Assembly: GCA_965230415.1 (NCBI GenBank)
Contig: CBDDKZ010000005.1
Coordinates: forward strand, 1,674,001-1,738,000
Reading direction: 5' to 3'
Length of the DNA stretch: 64,000 nucleotides
Source: CBDDKZ01 sp965230415
GTDB taxonomy: Bacteria; Bacteroidota; Bacteroidia; Cytophagales; JAAEPT01
A model generated the notes under the pieces. That model saw only the letters and a list, made by a program, of their open reading frames with translations. It did not search any database and was not told where the DNA came from. Both the position numbers and the translations under genes were made by a program. Shown one piece after another: positions 8,532-15,642 of the stretch; the first letter of the stretch is position 1, and every line of letters starts with the position of its first letter.

Positions 8532-8765
8532 TTCGTCATGTAATGTCGTTACTGAGTACTCTAGCTAACTTAGATAATGTTAAATTAGCGAAGACCTTTA
8601 AGTAAGGCCGATTTTCAAATGTTGCTTAGAGCACCAAAGGTTTTCAGGTTGAGATGTTTGCGATAAGTACAGTGGTGGTCATTATGATCAAATGAACCCC
8701 GTTCAGTTTAATTTTAGCCAAAAGCACATCTTCTTAAAGGATATCTTCATTAAAAGTAAATAGTT
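8530..8765 (+). ncRNA. Candidate bridge RNA region of IS110 copy 1
   Basis: 236 nt conserved in all three copies but non-coding. It opens with a small hairpin (GTAATGTCGTTAC at 8540-8552). AAGGTTTTC at 8638-8646 repeats the target/left-end junction at 8526-8534, and TCAGTTT at 8703-8709 repeats the right end plus core. Their order (target-like, then donor-like) is that of bridge RNAs in characterised IS110-group elements. Exact RNA ends are not known, and the right-side guides were not identified. Confidence 0.45.
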
Positions 8766-10133
8766 ATGAGTAATACAGTAGAGATGCAAGTAGTTCATCC
8801 TCATGCAGCGGGCATTGATGTGGGGAGTCGTTCTCATTGGGTAGCGGTAGGTCAAGGGGCTGATCAGGTGAAAGAATTTGGGGTTTATCATCAAGACTTA
8901 GAGGATTTGGTTTCCTTTCTTAAGTCTCATCAGATACGAACGGTGGCATTAGAAAGCACAGGTAGTTATTGGCAAAATCTATACAGTCTCTTAGATGCCT
9001 CAGGATTTGAGACCTGTTTATGTAATGGTAAATTCACCAAGCATATAAAAGGTAGAAAAACAGACATACAAGACTGTCAATGGATACAGAAATTACATAT
9101 GCTGGGGCTTCTCAATCATAGCTTTTTACCTGAAGAAAAAACGGAAGTTCTTCGTACCTATTGTCGCCATCGAGATACGTTAATTAAGTCCGCTGCCCGT
9201 AGTAGTAATAAAATGCAAAAGTACCTGCGTCTACTCAATTTGCGTCTTGATGTAGTGGTTCGAGACATTTGTGGTGCTACAGGCATGAAAATTATCCGAG
9301 CTATTTGTCAAGGAGAAACAGATGGGAAAAAACTAGCTTCATTCAGAGATAAAAGATGCAAGAAAAGTGAAGAAGAAATAGCCAAAGCATTGAAAGGAAA
9401 TGGAAGAAAAGATTATCTGTTTACCCTTAAGCAAGAGTTGGATACCTACGATTTTTATCAAGACAAGATTAAACAATGTGATCTTGAAATTGGAGAGCAA
9501 CTTGATTACATCATAGTTGATGATGAAAATAAAAAACAACACCTTCCCCCAAAGGGTAAGCGTAAACACAATAAAAACGATCCCAAAAACCTACATATTC
9601 AAAACTTATCGTATCAAATGTTTGAAGGAGTAGACCTCTCTCAAATAGAAGGTGTTAGTACGGCAACCCTGTTAACATTGATGAGTGAATTGGGGATAGA
9701 GGGGATCAGTAAGTTTGAAACAGCCAAGCAGTTTACAAGCTGGCTTAGGCTGGCTCCTAACAACAAAGTCAGTGGAGGCAAATTACTTTCCAGTCGTATT
9801 CCTAAAGGAAGTAATCGAGTAAAAATAGCTCTACGCAATGCTGCTAATGTGATAGGAAATCAAAAGAAGTCTACACCGCTCAAAGATTTTTTTGCCAAAA
9901 TATCATTCAGAAAAGGCAGAGCCGCAGCCATTAGTGCAACGGCTAGAAAACTGGCAGTAATCATATGGAATATGGTAACAAAAGGAGTGCCCTATAACAG
10001 AATAAAACTTCATGTCGATGAAGACAAACAAAGAAATTCGGTCATCAAAAGAATAAAAAATCAGATGAAAAACTACAGCATAACCATAGATATGGTTCAA
10101 ATAGAAGATAATCCCCCTTTAACTACTTGTTAA
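8766..10133 (+). CDS. IS110-family transposase (recombinase), copy 1
   Basis: 455 residues. The N-terminal RuvC-like DEDD domain starts AAGIDVGSRSHWVAVG, with VALESTGSYW and KTDIQDCQWIQKLHMLGLL carrying further acidic residues. A central helical region follows, then the C-terminal IS116/IS110/IS902 domain with GVSTATLLTLMSELG and SGGKLLSSRIPKGSNRVK, the segment expected to hold the catalytic Ser. The product is probably an RNA-guided recombinase acting through the non-coding RNA upstream. It is intact, ends NPPLTTC, and is almost identical to the other two copies, indicating recent activity. Confidence 0.95.
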   Translation: MSNTVEMQVVHPHAAGIDVGSRSHWVAVGQGADQVKEFGVYHQDLEDLVSFLKSHQIRTVALESTGSYWQNLYSLLDASGFETCLCNGKFTKHIKGRKTDIQDCQWIQKLHMLGLLNHSFLPEEKTEVLRTYCRHRDTLIKSAARSSNKMQKYLRLLNLRLDVVVRDICGATGMKIIRAICQGETDGKKLASFRDKRCKKSEEEIAKALKGNGRKDYLFTLKQELDTYDFYQDKIKQCDLEIGEQLDYIIVDDENKKQHLPPKGKRKHNKNDPKNLHIQNLSYQMFEGVDLSQIEGVSTATLLTLMSELGIEGISKFETAKQFTSWLRLAPNNKVSGGKLLSSRIPKGSNRVKIALRNAANVIGNQKKSTPLKDFFAKISFRKGRAAAISATARKLAVIIWNMVTKGVPYNRIKLHVDEDKQRNSVIKRIKNQMKNYSITIDMVQIEDNPPLTTC

Positions 10134-10159
10134 AGTAAATTGATAAGGGAGTTAGTCAG

Positions 10160-10395
10160 TTTTCGTCATGTAATGTCGTTACTGAGTACTCTAGCTAACT
10201 TAGATATTGTTAAATTAGCGAAGACCTTTAAGTAAGGCCGATTTTCAAATGTTGCTTAGAGCACCAAAGGTTTTCAGGTTGAGATGTTTGCGATAAGTAC
10301 AGTGGTGGTCATTATCATCAAATGAACCCCGTTCAGTTTAATTTTAGCCAAAAGCACATCTTCTTAAAGGATATCTTCATTAAAAGTAAATAGTT
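10160..10395 (+). ncRNA. Candidate bridge RNA region of IS110 copy 2
   Basis: Same 236-nt segment as in copy 1 with a few substitutions. Here it directly follows the right end of copy 1, so the junction GTCAG-TT-TTCGTC recreates the joined ends of a circular IS110 intermediate, which in studied elements forms a promoter driving the RNA. Confidence 0.45.
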
Positions 10396-11751
10396 ATGAG
10401 TAATACAGTAGAGATGCAAGTAGTTCATCCTCATGCAGCGGGCATTGATGTGGGGAGTCGTTCTCATTGGGTAGCGGTAGGTCAAGGGGCTGATCAGGTG
10501 AAAGAATTTGGAGTTTATCATCAAGACTTAGAGGATTTGGTTTTCTTTCTTAAGTCTCATCAGATACGAACGGTGGCATTAGAAAGCACAGGTAGTTATT
10601 GGCAGAATCTATACAGTCTCTTAGATGCCTCAGGATTTGAAACCTGTTTATGTAATGGTAAATTCACCAAGCATATAAAAGGTAGAAAAACAGACATACA
10701 AGACTGTCAATGGATACAGAAATTACATATGCTGGGGCTTCTCAATCATAGCTTTTTACCTGAAGAAAAAACGGAAGTTCTTCGTACCTATTGTCGCCAT
10801 CGAGATACGTTAATTAAGTCCGCTGCCCGTAGTAGTAATAAAATGCAAAAGTACCTGCGTCTACTCAATTTGCGTCTTGATGTAGTGGTTCGAGACATTT
10901 GTGGTGCTACAGGCATGAAAATTATCCGAGCTATTTGTCAAGGAGAAACAGATGGGAAAAAACTAGCTTCATTCAGAGATAAAAGATGCAAGAAAAGTGA
11001 AGAAGAAATAGCCAAAGCATTGAAAGGAAATGGAAGAAAAGATTATCTATTTACCCTTAAGCAAGAGTTGGATACCTACGATTTTTATCAAGACAAGATT
11101 AAACAATGTGATCTTGAAATTGGAGAGCAACTTGATTACATCATAGTTGATGATGAAAATAAAAAACAACACCTTCCCCCAAAGGGTAAGCGTAAACACA
11201 ATAAAAACGATCCCAAAAACCTACATATTCAAAACTTATCGTATCAAATGTTTGAAGGAGTAGACCTCTCTCAAATAGAAGGTGTTAGTACGGCAACCCT
11301 GTTAACATTGATGAGTGAATTGGGGATAGAGGGGATCAGTAAGTTTGAAACAGCCAAGCAGTTTACAAGCTGGCTTAGGCTGGCTCCTAACAACAAAGTC
11401 AGTGGAGGCAAATTACTTTCCAGTCGTATTCCTAAAGGAAGTAATCGAGTAAAAATAGCTCTACGCAATGCTGCTAATGTGATAGGAAATCAAAAGAAGT
11501 CTACACCGCTCAAAGATTTTTTTGCCAAAATATCATTCAGAAAAGGCAGAGCCGCAGCCATTAGTGCAACGGCTAGAAAACTGGCAGTAATCATATGGAA
11601 TATGGTAACAAAAGGAGTGCCCTATAACAGAATAAAACTTCATGTCGATGAAGACAAACAAAGAAATTCGGTCATCAAAAGAATAAAGAATCAGATGAAA
11701 AACTACAGCATAACCATAGATATGGTTCAAATAGAAGATAATCCCCTTTAA
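10396..11751 (+). CDS. IS110-family transposase, copy 2 (altered C terminus)
   Basis: 451 residues, matching copy 1 over nearly the whole length, including the DEDD residues and SGGKLLSSR. A one-base deletion in the C run near 11743 changes the last codons from NPPLTTC to NPL and ends the protein four residues early. This is unlikely to affect the catalytic domains. A substitution gives DLVFFLKS where copy 1 has DLVSFLKS; copy 3 shares the Phe form. Confidence 0.93.
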   Translation: MSNTVEMQVVHPHAAGIDVGSRSHWVAVGQGADQVKEFGVYHQDLEDLVFFLKSHQIRTVALESTGSYWQNLYSLLDASGFETCLCNGKFTKHIKGRKTDIQDCQWIQKLHMLGLLNHSFLPEEKTEVLRTYCRHRDTLIKSAARSSNKMQKYLRLLNLRLDVVVRDICGATGMKIIRAICQGETDGKKLASFRDKRCKKSEEEIAKALKGNGRKDYLFTLKQELDTYDFYQDKIKQCDLEIGEQLDYIIVDDENKKQHLPPKGKRKHNKNDPKNLHIQNLSYQMFEGVDLSQIEGVSTATLLTLMSELGIEGISKFETAKQFTSWLRLAPNNKVSGGKLLSSRIPKGSNRVKIALRNAANVIGNQKKSTPLKDFFAKISFRKGRAAAISATARKLAVIIWNMVTKGVPYNRIKLHVDEDKQRNSVIKRIKNQMKNYSITIDMVQIEDNPL

Positions 11752-11796
11752 CTACTTGTTAAAGTAAATTGATAAGGGAGTTAGTCAGTTTAATAA

Positions 11797-12606
11797 CTAT
11801 AATTCTATAAATATCTCGTGCATCATTTTTAATCGCACCGCCTGACCCTCATTCTTCGCTGGTGACCACTTAGGGCTCGATGCTACAATGGAACGTACTA
11901 AGTTGTCCATACCCGGAGAAATACCTTCTACAACCACAACGTTAGAAATTTTTCCGTTTTCCAACACGATAAATTCTAAAACAATAACGCCCGGAAGGAC
12001 GTCTTCCGATGGTAAAGACCCTACCTTCGCCTCCAGGTTTCCATAGACGAAATTGTCAAAGGCATCAAACCCACCAGCAGGTTCTGCGTTTATCTGTGCC
12101 GAAAAGTAGATCTGAGGTGGAGCTGGTTCTTCTTCTTCCTCTTCTTCCTCTTCCTCTTCTTCCTCGGCATACGGATCAGATTCTTCTTCCTCCTCCTCTT
12201 CTTCTTCAGGCTCGTCTTCTTCAATAATATCTTCTTCTGTTTCTACTATTACTACTGAAGTTTTTGGTGGTGGCGGTGGTGGTGGCGCTATGTTAGTAGG
12301 TTCAATTTCTATAATTTCATCTACTACCATGGTTGTATCTGCCTTTTCTTTAGGTGCTTCTGTTTCAACCATTACCCAACTCAATGCGCCGTAGATAATT
12401 AAACCCGTACTTAGCATGGCAGCGGCGGTGGTCATTCCCTTCCACTCAAAAGTGTGATATACTTTCCTTTTCTTCAGAATTGCCTGGTCAAAGTCTGACA
12501 GATTCAATTCTTGATATGCATTGAGTTTTTTAGCATTAATTATTAGCTGGTTTATTACTACACCAGAAACAACTGCTACTAAAACTCCTATAATTATTAA
12601 TGTCAT
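11797..12606 (-). CDS. tonB: TonB energy transducer with acidic linker
   Basis: 269 residues. Two hydrophobic segments lie near the N terminus (LIIIGVLVAVVSGVVINQLI and MLSTGLIIYGALSWVMV); a second membrane segment is unusual for TonB. A Pro run (APPPPPPPK) and a very acidic linker with 13 consecutive Glu follow, then the TonB C-terminal domain (LPGVIVLEFIVLENGKISN, SSPKWSPAKNEG) that contacts the receptor's TonB box. The linker, expected to span the periplasm, is Glu-rich rather than Pro-Lys-rich. Last gene of the receptor/ExbB/ExbD operon, so it should energise that receptor. The IS110 tandem sits just beyond its stop codon without breaking it. Confidence 0.85.
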   Translation of the reverse strand: MTLIIIGVLVAVVSGVVINQLIINAKKLNAYQELNLSDFDQAILKKRKVYHTFEWKGMTTAAAMLSTGLIIYGALSWVMVETEAPKEKADTTMVVDEIIEIEPTNIAPPPPPPPKTSVVIVETEEDIIEEDEPEEEEEEEEESDPYAEEEEEEEEEEEEEPAPPQIYFSAQINAEPAGGFDAFDNFVYGNLEAKVGSLPSEDVLPGVIVLEFIVLENGKISNVVVVEGISPGMDNLVRSIVASSPKWSPAKNEGQAVRLKMMHEIFIEL

Positions 12607-12623
12607 GGTACTCTACGAATTTT

Positions 12624-13211
12624 TTATTCCCAATTCCCCTTGAGGGTCGATCGTACTACAGAACCAAATTTCAATGGCTTTAACCCGTCTTTATTATCAG
12701 GTATACGCGCCGGATTTACCGGGTCAGGATCACTTACTTCAACCAATGCCGGGCCACGTTGTGCTTTTGATTTCAACTCAAATTCGTTGCCATCGGTCAA
12801 TGGTACATAACGCAATTGTTTGACCTCTTCTTTGGAGCAAAGAATGGTAGGTTGCAAAATTTCGAAAGCCGGTTTAATACTTAATGTATCTATGTTGACA
12901 ACAACACTGTCTTGTCCCAACCTGTCTTTCCTTATTTCTTCTTGCGTTTGCGTAATCGGCACCATTCCTTCTAATGCAAAAGTTGTAAACTCGTCCCAGT
13001 TTTCCGGGTATTTTTTGTTTACATCCCTGTATAGTTTCATTACTTCTCGAATGCGCACCAAACGCTCTATTGCTAACTTATCTGCCTTTGCTATACGTTT
13101 ATACTGGTAGTCCTTTTCACTAATGTCATTATAGATCTTGTATCCATAATACAGCGCCAAGGCAATAACAGGTACCGCAAATGTCAGTTTTATAATACTC
13201 AATCGATTCAT
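12624..13211 (-). CDS. Membrane-anchored periplasmic protein of the TonB operon
   Basis: 195 residues: an N-terminal membrane anchor (LTFAVPVIALALYYGYKIY), then a helical stretch (LAIERLVRIREVMKLYRDVN) and a mostly polar domain. I recognise no named family. It lies between exbD and tonB, 1 bp from exbD and 17 bp from tonB, so it is almost certainly co-expressed. Inference: an accessory periplasmic part of the ExbB/ExbD/TonB complex. Confidence 0.7.
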   Translation of the reverse strand: MNRLSIIKLTFAVPVIALALYYGYKIYNDISEKDYQYKRIAKADKLAIERLVRIREVMKLYRDVNKKYPENWDEFTTFALEGMVPITQTQEEIRKDRLGQDSVVVNIDTLSIKPAFEILQPTILCSKEEVKQLRYVPLTDGNEFELKSKAQRGPALVEVSDPDPVNPARIPDNKDGLKPLKFGSVVRSTLKGNWE

Positions 13212-13212
13212 G

Positions 13213-13674
13213 TTAGAATGATTTTTTTATGGTAGCGTAGTCAATATTTAAGACACCGTGTTTACGTAATATTTGCTTTACGTCTGTTACAATACCCATC
13301 TTCACATTTTCATCGGCTTTTATGTAAACCAAAAGGTTATTTTTATTTCTCCTTTTGGCAGGCATTTTACCAATTATCTGATCGATGTATTGCTGTATAT
13401 CTTCTACTTTCACAAAACGATCTTCAATCTGTATCACGGGCTCTGATCCGTAGTTAGGATCATTGGGCACTCCTATAAAGATGCTTATTTGCTCTTTTTT
13501 ACTATCTAAATCCTGCACCTGCGTCGCATCGGGAATAAGTGTAATTACTTTCTGCGTTTTTTCTTTTACAGTAGTTACTACCATAAAGAAAAACAAGAGA
13601 ATAAAGATAATGTCTGGCAGAGCAGAAGTAGGAATCTCCTGACTTACTTTCGTTTTTTTCTTAAACTTTGCCAT
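13213..13674 (-). CDS. exbD: ExbD/TolR-family protein (second exbD)
   Basis: 153 residues: short cytoplasmic N terminus, one membrane helix (ALPDIIFILLFFFMVVTTVK) containing the Asp needed for proton coupling, and a periplasmic domain (NLLVYIKADENVKMGIV, VLNIDYATIK). Forms the proton-driven motor with ExbB and passes force to TonB. It follows another exbD with a 3-bp gap; paired exbD genes are common in Bacteroidota and may form mixed dimers (inference). Confidence 0.9.
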   Translation of the reverse strand: MAKFKKKTKVSQEIPTSALPDIIFILLFFFMVVTTVKEKTQKVITLIPDATQVQDLDSKKEQISIFIGVPNDPNYGSEPVIQIEDRFVKVEDIQQYIDQIIGKMPAKRRNKNNLLVYIKADENVKMGIVTDVKQILRKHGVLNIDYATIKKSF

Positions 13675-13677
13675 ATT

Positions 13678-14241
13678 TTATTTCTTTCCAAAGTCCAAAG
13701 GTTCAGCTTCAGACAGTTTAAACGGATACCCTTCTTTTGCTTCCTGCAACAGTTTATTGTCCGCAGGTTCGTGTGGATCGAGCTTCAGAAATTCATCAAC
13801 CGATAATCCCACCTTATCAGACCAGATAGTATGATAGGCTCCTTTAAGCCTGTCCAATACTGCGATATACGTTTTGAAATCCGTACCACGGTCTGTGCGA
13901 AAAGAGATGATTGCTTTTTCAGGATCCTCCGACCAATTTGGGTTACGACCATTGTTATCTATAAAGGCAACTGCTTTGTCCAGTAACTCCTCTACTTCCG
14001 TAGCCTCATTATTAACTAACAGCTTGTTCTGAGAGTTAAGAATCACCTTCAAAATATTGCGTTGATTTTGTTTTTGCTCCACGATGTCTTTTTCCAATTT
14101 TTTTGGAAGTGTGAACGGCAAACCTTTATCATTTACAATGGTAGTTGTAACCAAAAAGAACACCAATAGCAAGAATGCAATATCTGCCATGGAACTCGAA
14201 TTTGGCTCGGGTGTTTCCCTTTTCTTTTTTATTTTAATCAT
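13678..14241 (-). CDS. exbD: ExbD/TolR-family protein (first exbD)
   Basis: 187 residues. Membrane helix SSMADIAFLLLVFFLVTTTI has the coupling Asp, followed by the usual LPFTLPKKLE and a longer periplasmic domain than its neighbour (IISFRTDRGTDFKTYIAVLD). Partner of ExbB in the inner-membrane proton channel. Its start overlaps the stop of the upstream membrane protein by 4 bp, so the two are translationally coupled. Confidence 0.9.
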   Translation of the reverse strand: MIKIKKKRETPEPNSSSMADIAFLLLVFFLVTTTIVNDKGLPFTLPKKLEKDIVEQKQNQRNILKVILNSQNKLLVNNEATEVEELLDKAVAFIDNNGRNPNWSEDPEKAIISFRTDRGTDFKTYIAVLDRLKGAYHTIWSDKVGLSVDEFLKLDPHEPADNKLLQEAKEGYPFKLSEAEPLDFGKK

Positions 14242-14711
14242 TTCAAGAATCGTGATTTCACAGTTCGAAATAACTCAAGACCTACCAATGCGATACCTGC
14301 TATCCATAGCAATATCCAAAGCATAGAGGCCATACCTCCCACTTTTTGGTATTCTTCGCTTGTCAGTGGAATATCAGGATTGTTTGCTTTAAATGTGGAA
14401 ATATCTGTTGAAGCTCCTCCTTTGGCAATCATGAATATGATACCTAGCGCAACAGCTACTATGCCAAACCTTATGGCTCCCTTCGGATTTTTAATCACAT
14501 GGAATATAGCTGCCAGGGCTACTCCTATTAAGGCCACATAAAACAAGAACGTACCAGTTACAACCAGAATATCTGCTGTTTTGTAATTTGCTACTTCCTG
14601 GGCTTCTTTATCAAATGGGTCTGGTGCATTCAAAATGCTGAAGGCTCTGATAATAATGATGGCCACCACTACCAAAAGACCTACTCCCCAATATTTTTTA
14701 ACTAGTTCCAT
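14238..14711 (-). CDS. Four-helix membrane protein of the exbB-exbD operon
   Basis: 157 residues with about four hydrophobic segments (VGLLVVVAIIIIRAFSIL, ILVVTGTFLFYVALIGVAL, FGIVAVALGIIFMIA, SMLWILLWIAGIALVGLEL). No named family recognised with certainty. It lies between exbB and the first exbD and overlaps the latter by 4 bp. Proteins of this sort recur at this position in Bacteroidota; a structural role in the ExbB/ExbD motor is inferred from position only. Confidence 0.7.
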   Translation of the reverse strand: MELVKKYWGVGLLVVVAIIIIRAFSILNAPDPFDKEAQEVANYKTADILVVTGTFLFYVALIGVALAAIFHVIKNPKGAIRFGIVAVALGIIFMIAKGGASTDISTFKANNPDIPLTSEEYQKVGGMASMLWILLWIAGIALVGLELFRTVKSRFLK

Positions 14712-14729
14712 AAATATTTACTTAGAAAC

Positions 14730-15608
14730 TTATTTAACATTTTCGCTGGCTACCAACATATCTACAAATGAATTTGAAGCATCTTCCATTTGTGAGGTAA
14801 TGCTTTCAATTTTTGTAGAAAGATAGTTATAACAAACTTGTAATATTACCGCTACCACCAAACCGGCCACAGTGGTTAAAAGGGCAACTTTAATACCTTT
14901 TGCCACTTCCGATATGACAATATCTTCTGATTGTTCTATTGACTCGAATGCTCCGATCATACCAATAACCGTTCCCATGAACCCAAACATTGGCGCTAGT
15001 GAAATGAATAATGATATCCAGGTCATTCCTTTTTCAAGCTTGCTCAGTTCAGCAGCTCCATGACTTTCGATGCTATGCTCTACCTGATCAATTCCTTTAT
15101 CCAGGCGAAGTAAACCTTGTGCGAAAATAGAAGCGATAGGTCCTTTTGTTTCTGCACAGATCATTCTTGCACCGTCAACGTCGCCCGATGACAATTTATC
15201 TTTAACATTGGAAAGGAGCGCTTTGGTGTTAACACCAGTAAGGTTTAATGTTATAATACGCTCAATAGCGATGGCAAGACCCAATATTAAGCATACCAAT
15301 ACAATACTCATGAAGCCTGTTCCACCCTGTACTATTTTCTCCTTGATAACCTCTGTTAAGGTAGGCTCTGCTTCCGCTGTCTCAGCTTCTGCTGCAGGTG
15401 CTGCATTTTCCGGAGCCGCTGCAGGTGCAGCTGCTTCTTCCGTTGAATCGGCCTCTGTTTGTGTTGAATCCGCTTCGGTAGTTGCTGAATCCGCCACGGC
15501 AGCTTCAGTTTGTTCCTTAGTACTGTCTGCTTTTGGTTCTTCCGCTTTTACCTGAGGCATTCCAAGTAACATCCCAAAAAGGACCATTCCTGATAAGAAC
15601 TTTTTCAT
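14730..15608 (-). CDS. exbB: ExbB/TolQ/MotA-type proton channel protein
   Basis: 292 residues: a signal peptide (FLSGMVLFGMLLGMPQVKA), an Ala/Glu-rich low-complexity stretch (about 23-80, presumably periplasmic), then the MotA/TolQ/ExbB core with membrane helices GFMSIVLVCLILGLAIAIER, LFISLAPMFGFMGTVIGMIG and VALLTTVAGLVVAVILQVC. With ExbD it converts proton flow into motion of TonB. The signal peptide plus acidic extension is a Bacteroidota form, absent from the E. coli protein. Second gene of the operon, 34 bp after the receptor. Confidence 0.92.
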   Translation of the reverse strand: MKKFLSGMVLFGMLLGMPQVKAEEPKADSTKEQTEAAVADSATTEADSTQTEADSTEEAAAPAAAPENAAPAAEAETAEAEPTLTEVIKEKIVQGGTGFMSIVLVCLILGLAIAIERIITLNLTGVNTKALLSNVKDKLSSGDVDGARMICAETKGPIASIFAQGLLRLDKGIDQVEHSIESHGAAELSKLEKGMTWISLFISLAPMFGFMGTVIGMIGAFESIEQSEDIVISEVAKGIKVALLTTVAGLVVAVILQVCYNYLSTKIESITSQMEDASNSFVDMLVASENVK

Positions 15609-15642
15609 GATATTGATTTATTTACTATTATTTGATTTCTAT

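Larger units (their letters stand above)
8530..10159 (+). mobile_element. IS110-family insertion sequence, copy 1 (1630 bp)
   Basis: Boundaries come from comparing the three copies. The left end is TT-TTCGTCATG and the right end GTTAGTCAG-TT, with TT shared as core. There are no long terminal inverted repeats. It has 236 nt of non-coding DNA before the transposase and 26 nt after it, the layout of the IS110 group rather than IS1111. Its right core is the left core of copy 2, so the two are joined head to tail with no extra base. Confidence 0.9.
10160..11788 (+). mobile_element. IS110-family insertion sequence, copy 2 (1629 bp)
   Basis: Second member of the head-to-tail tandem; same ends as copy 1. 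It is one base shorter because a run of five C near the transposase end has four here. The right core TT (11789-11790) is followed by host sequence TAATAACT, seven bases before the stop codon of the tonB gene. Confidence 0.9.
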
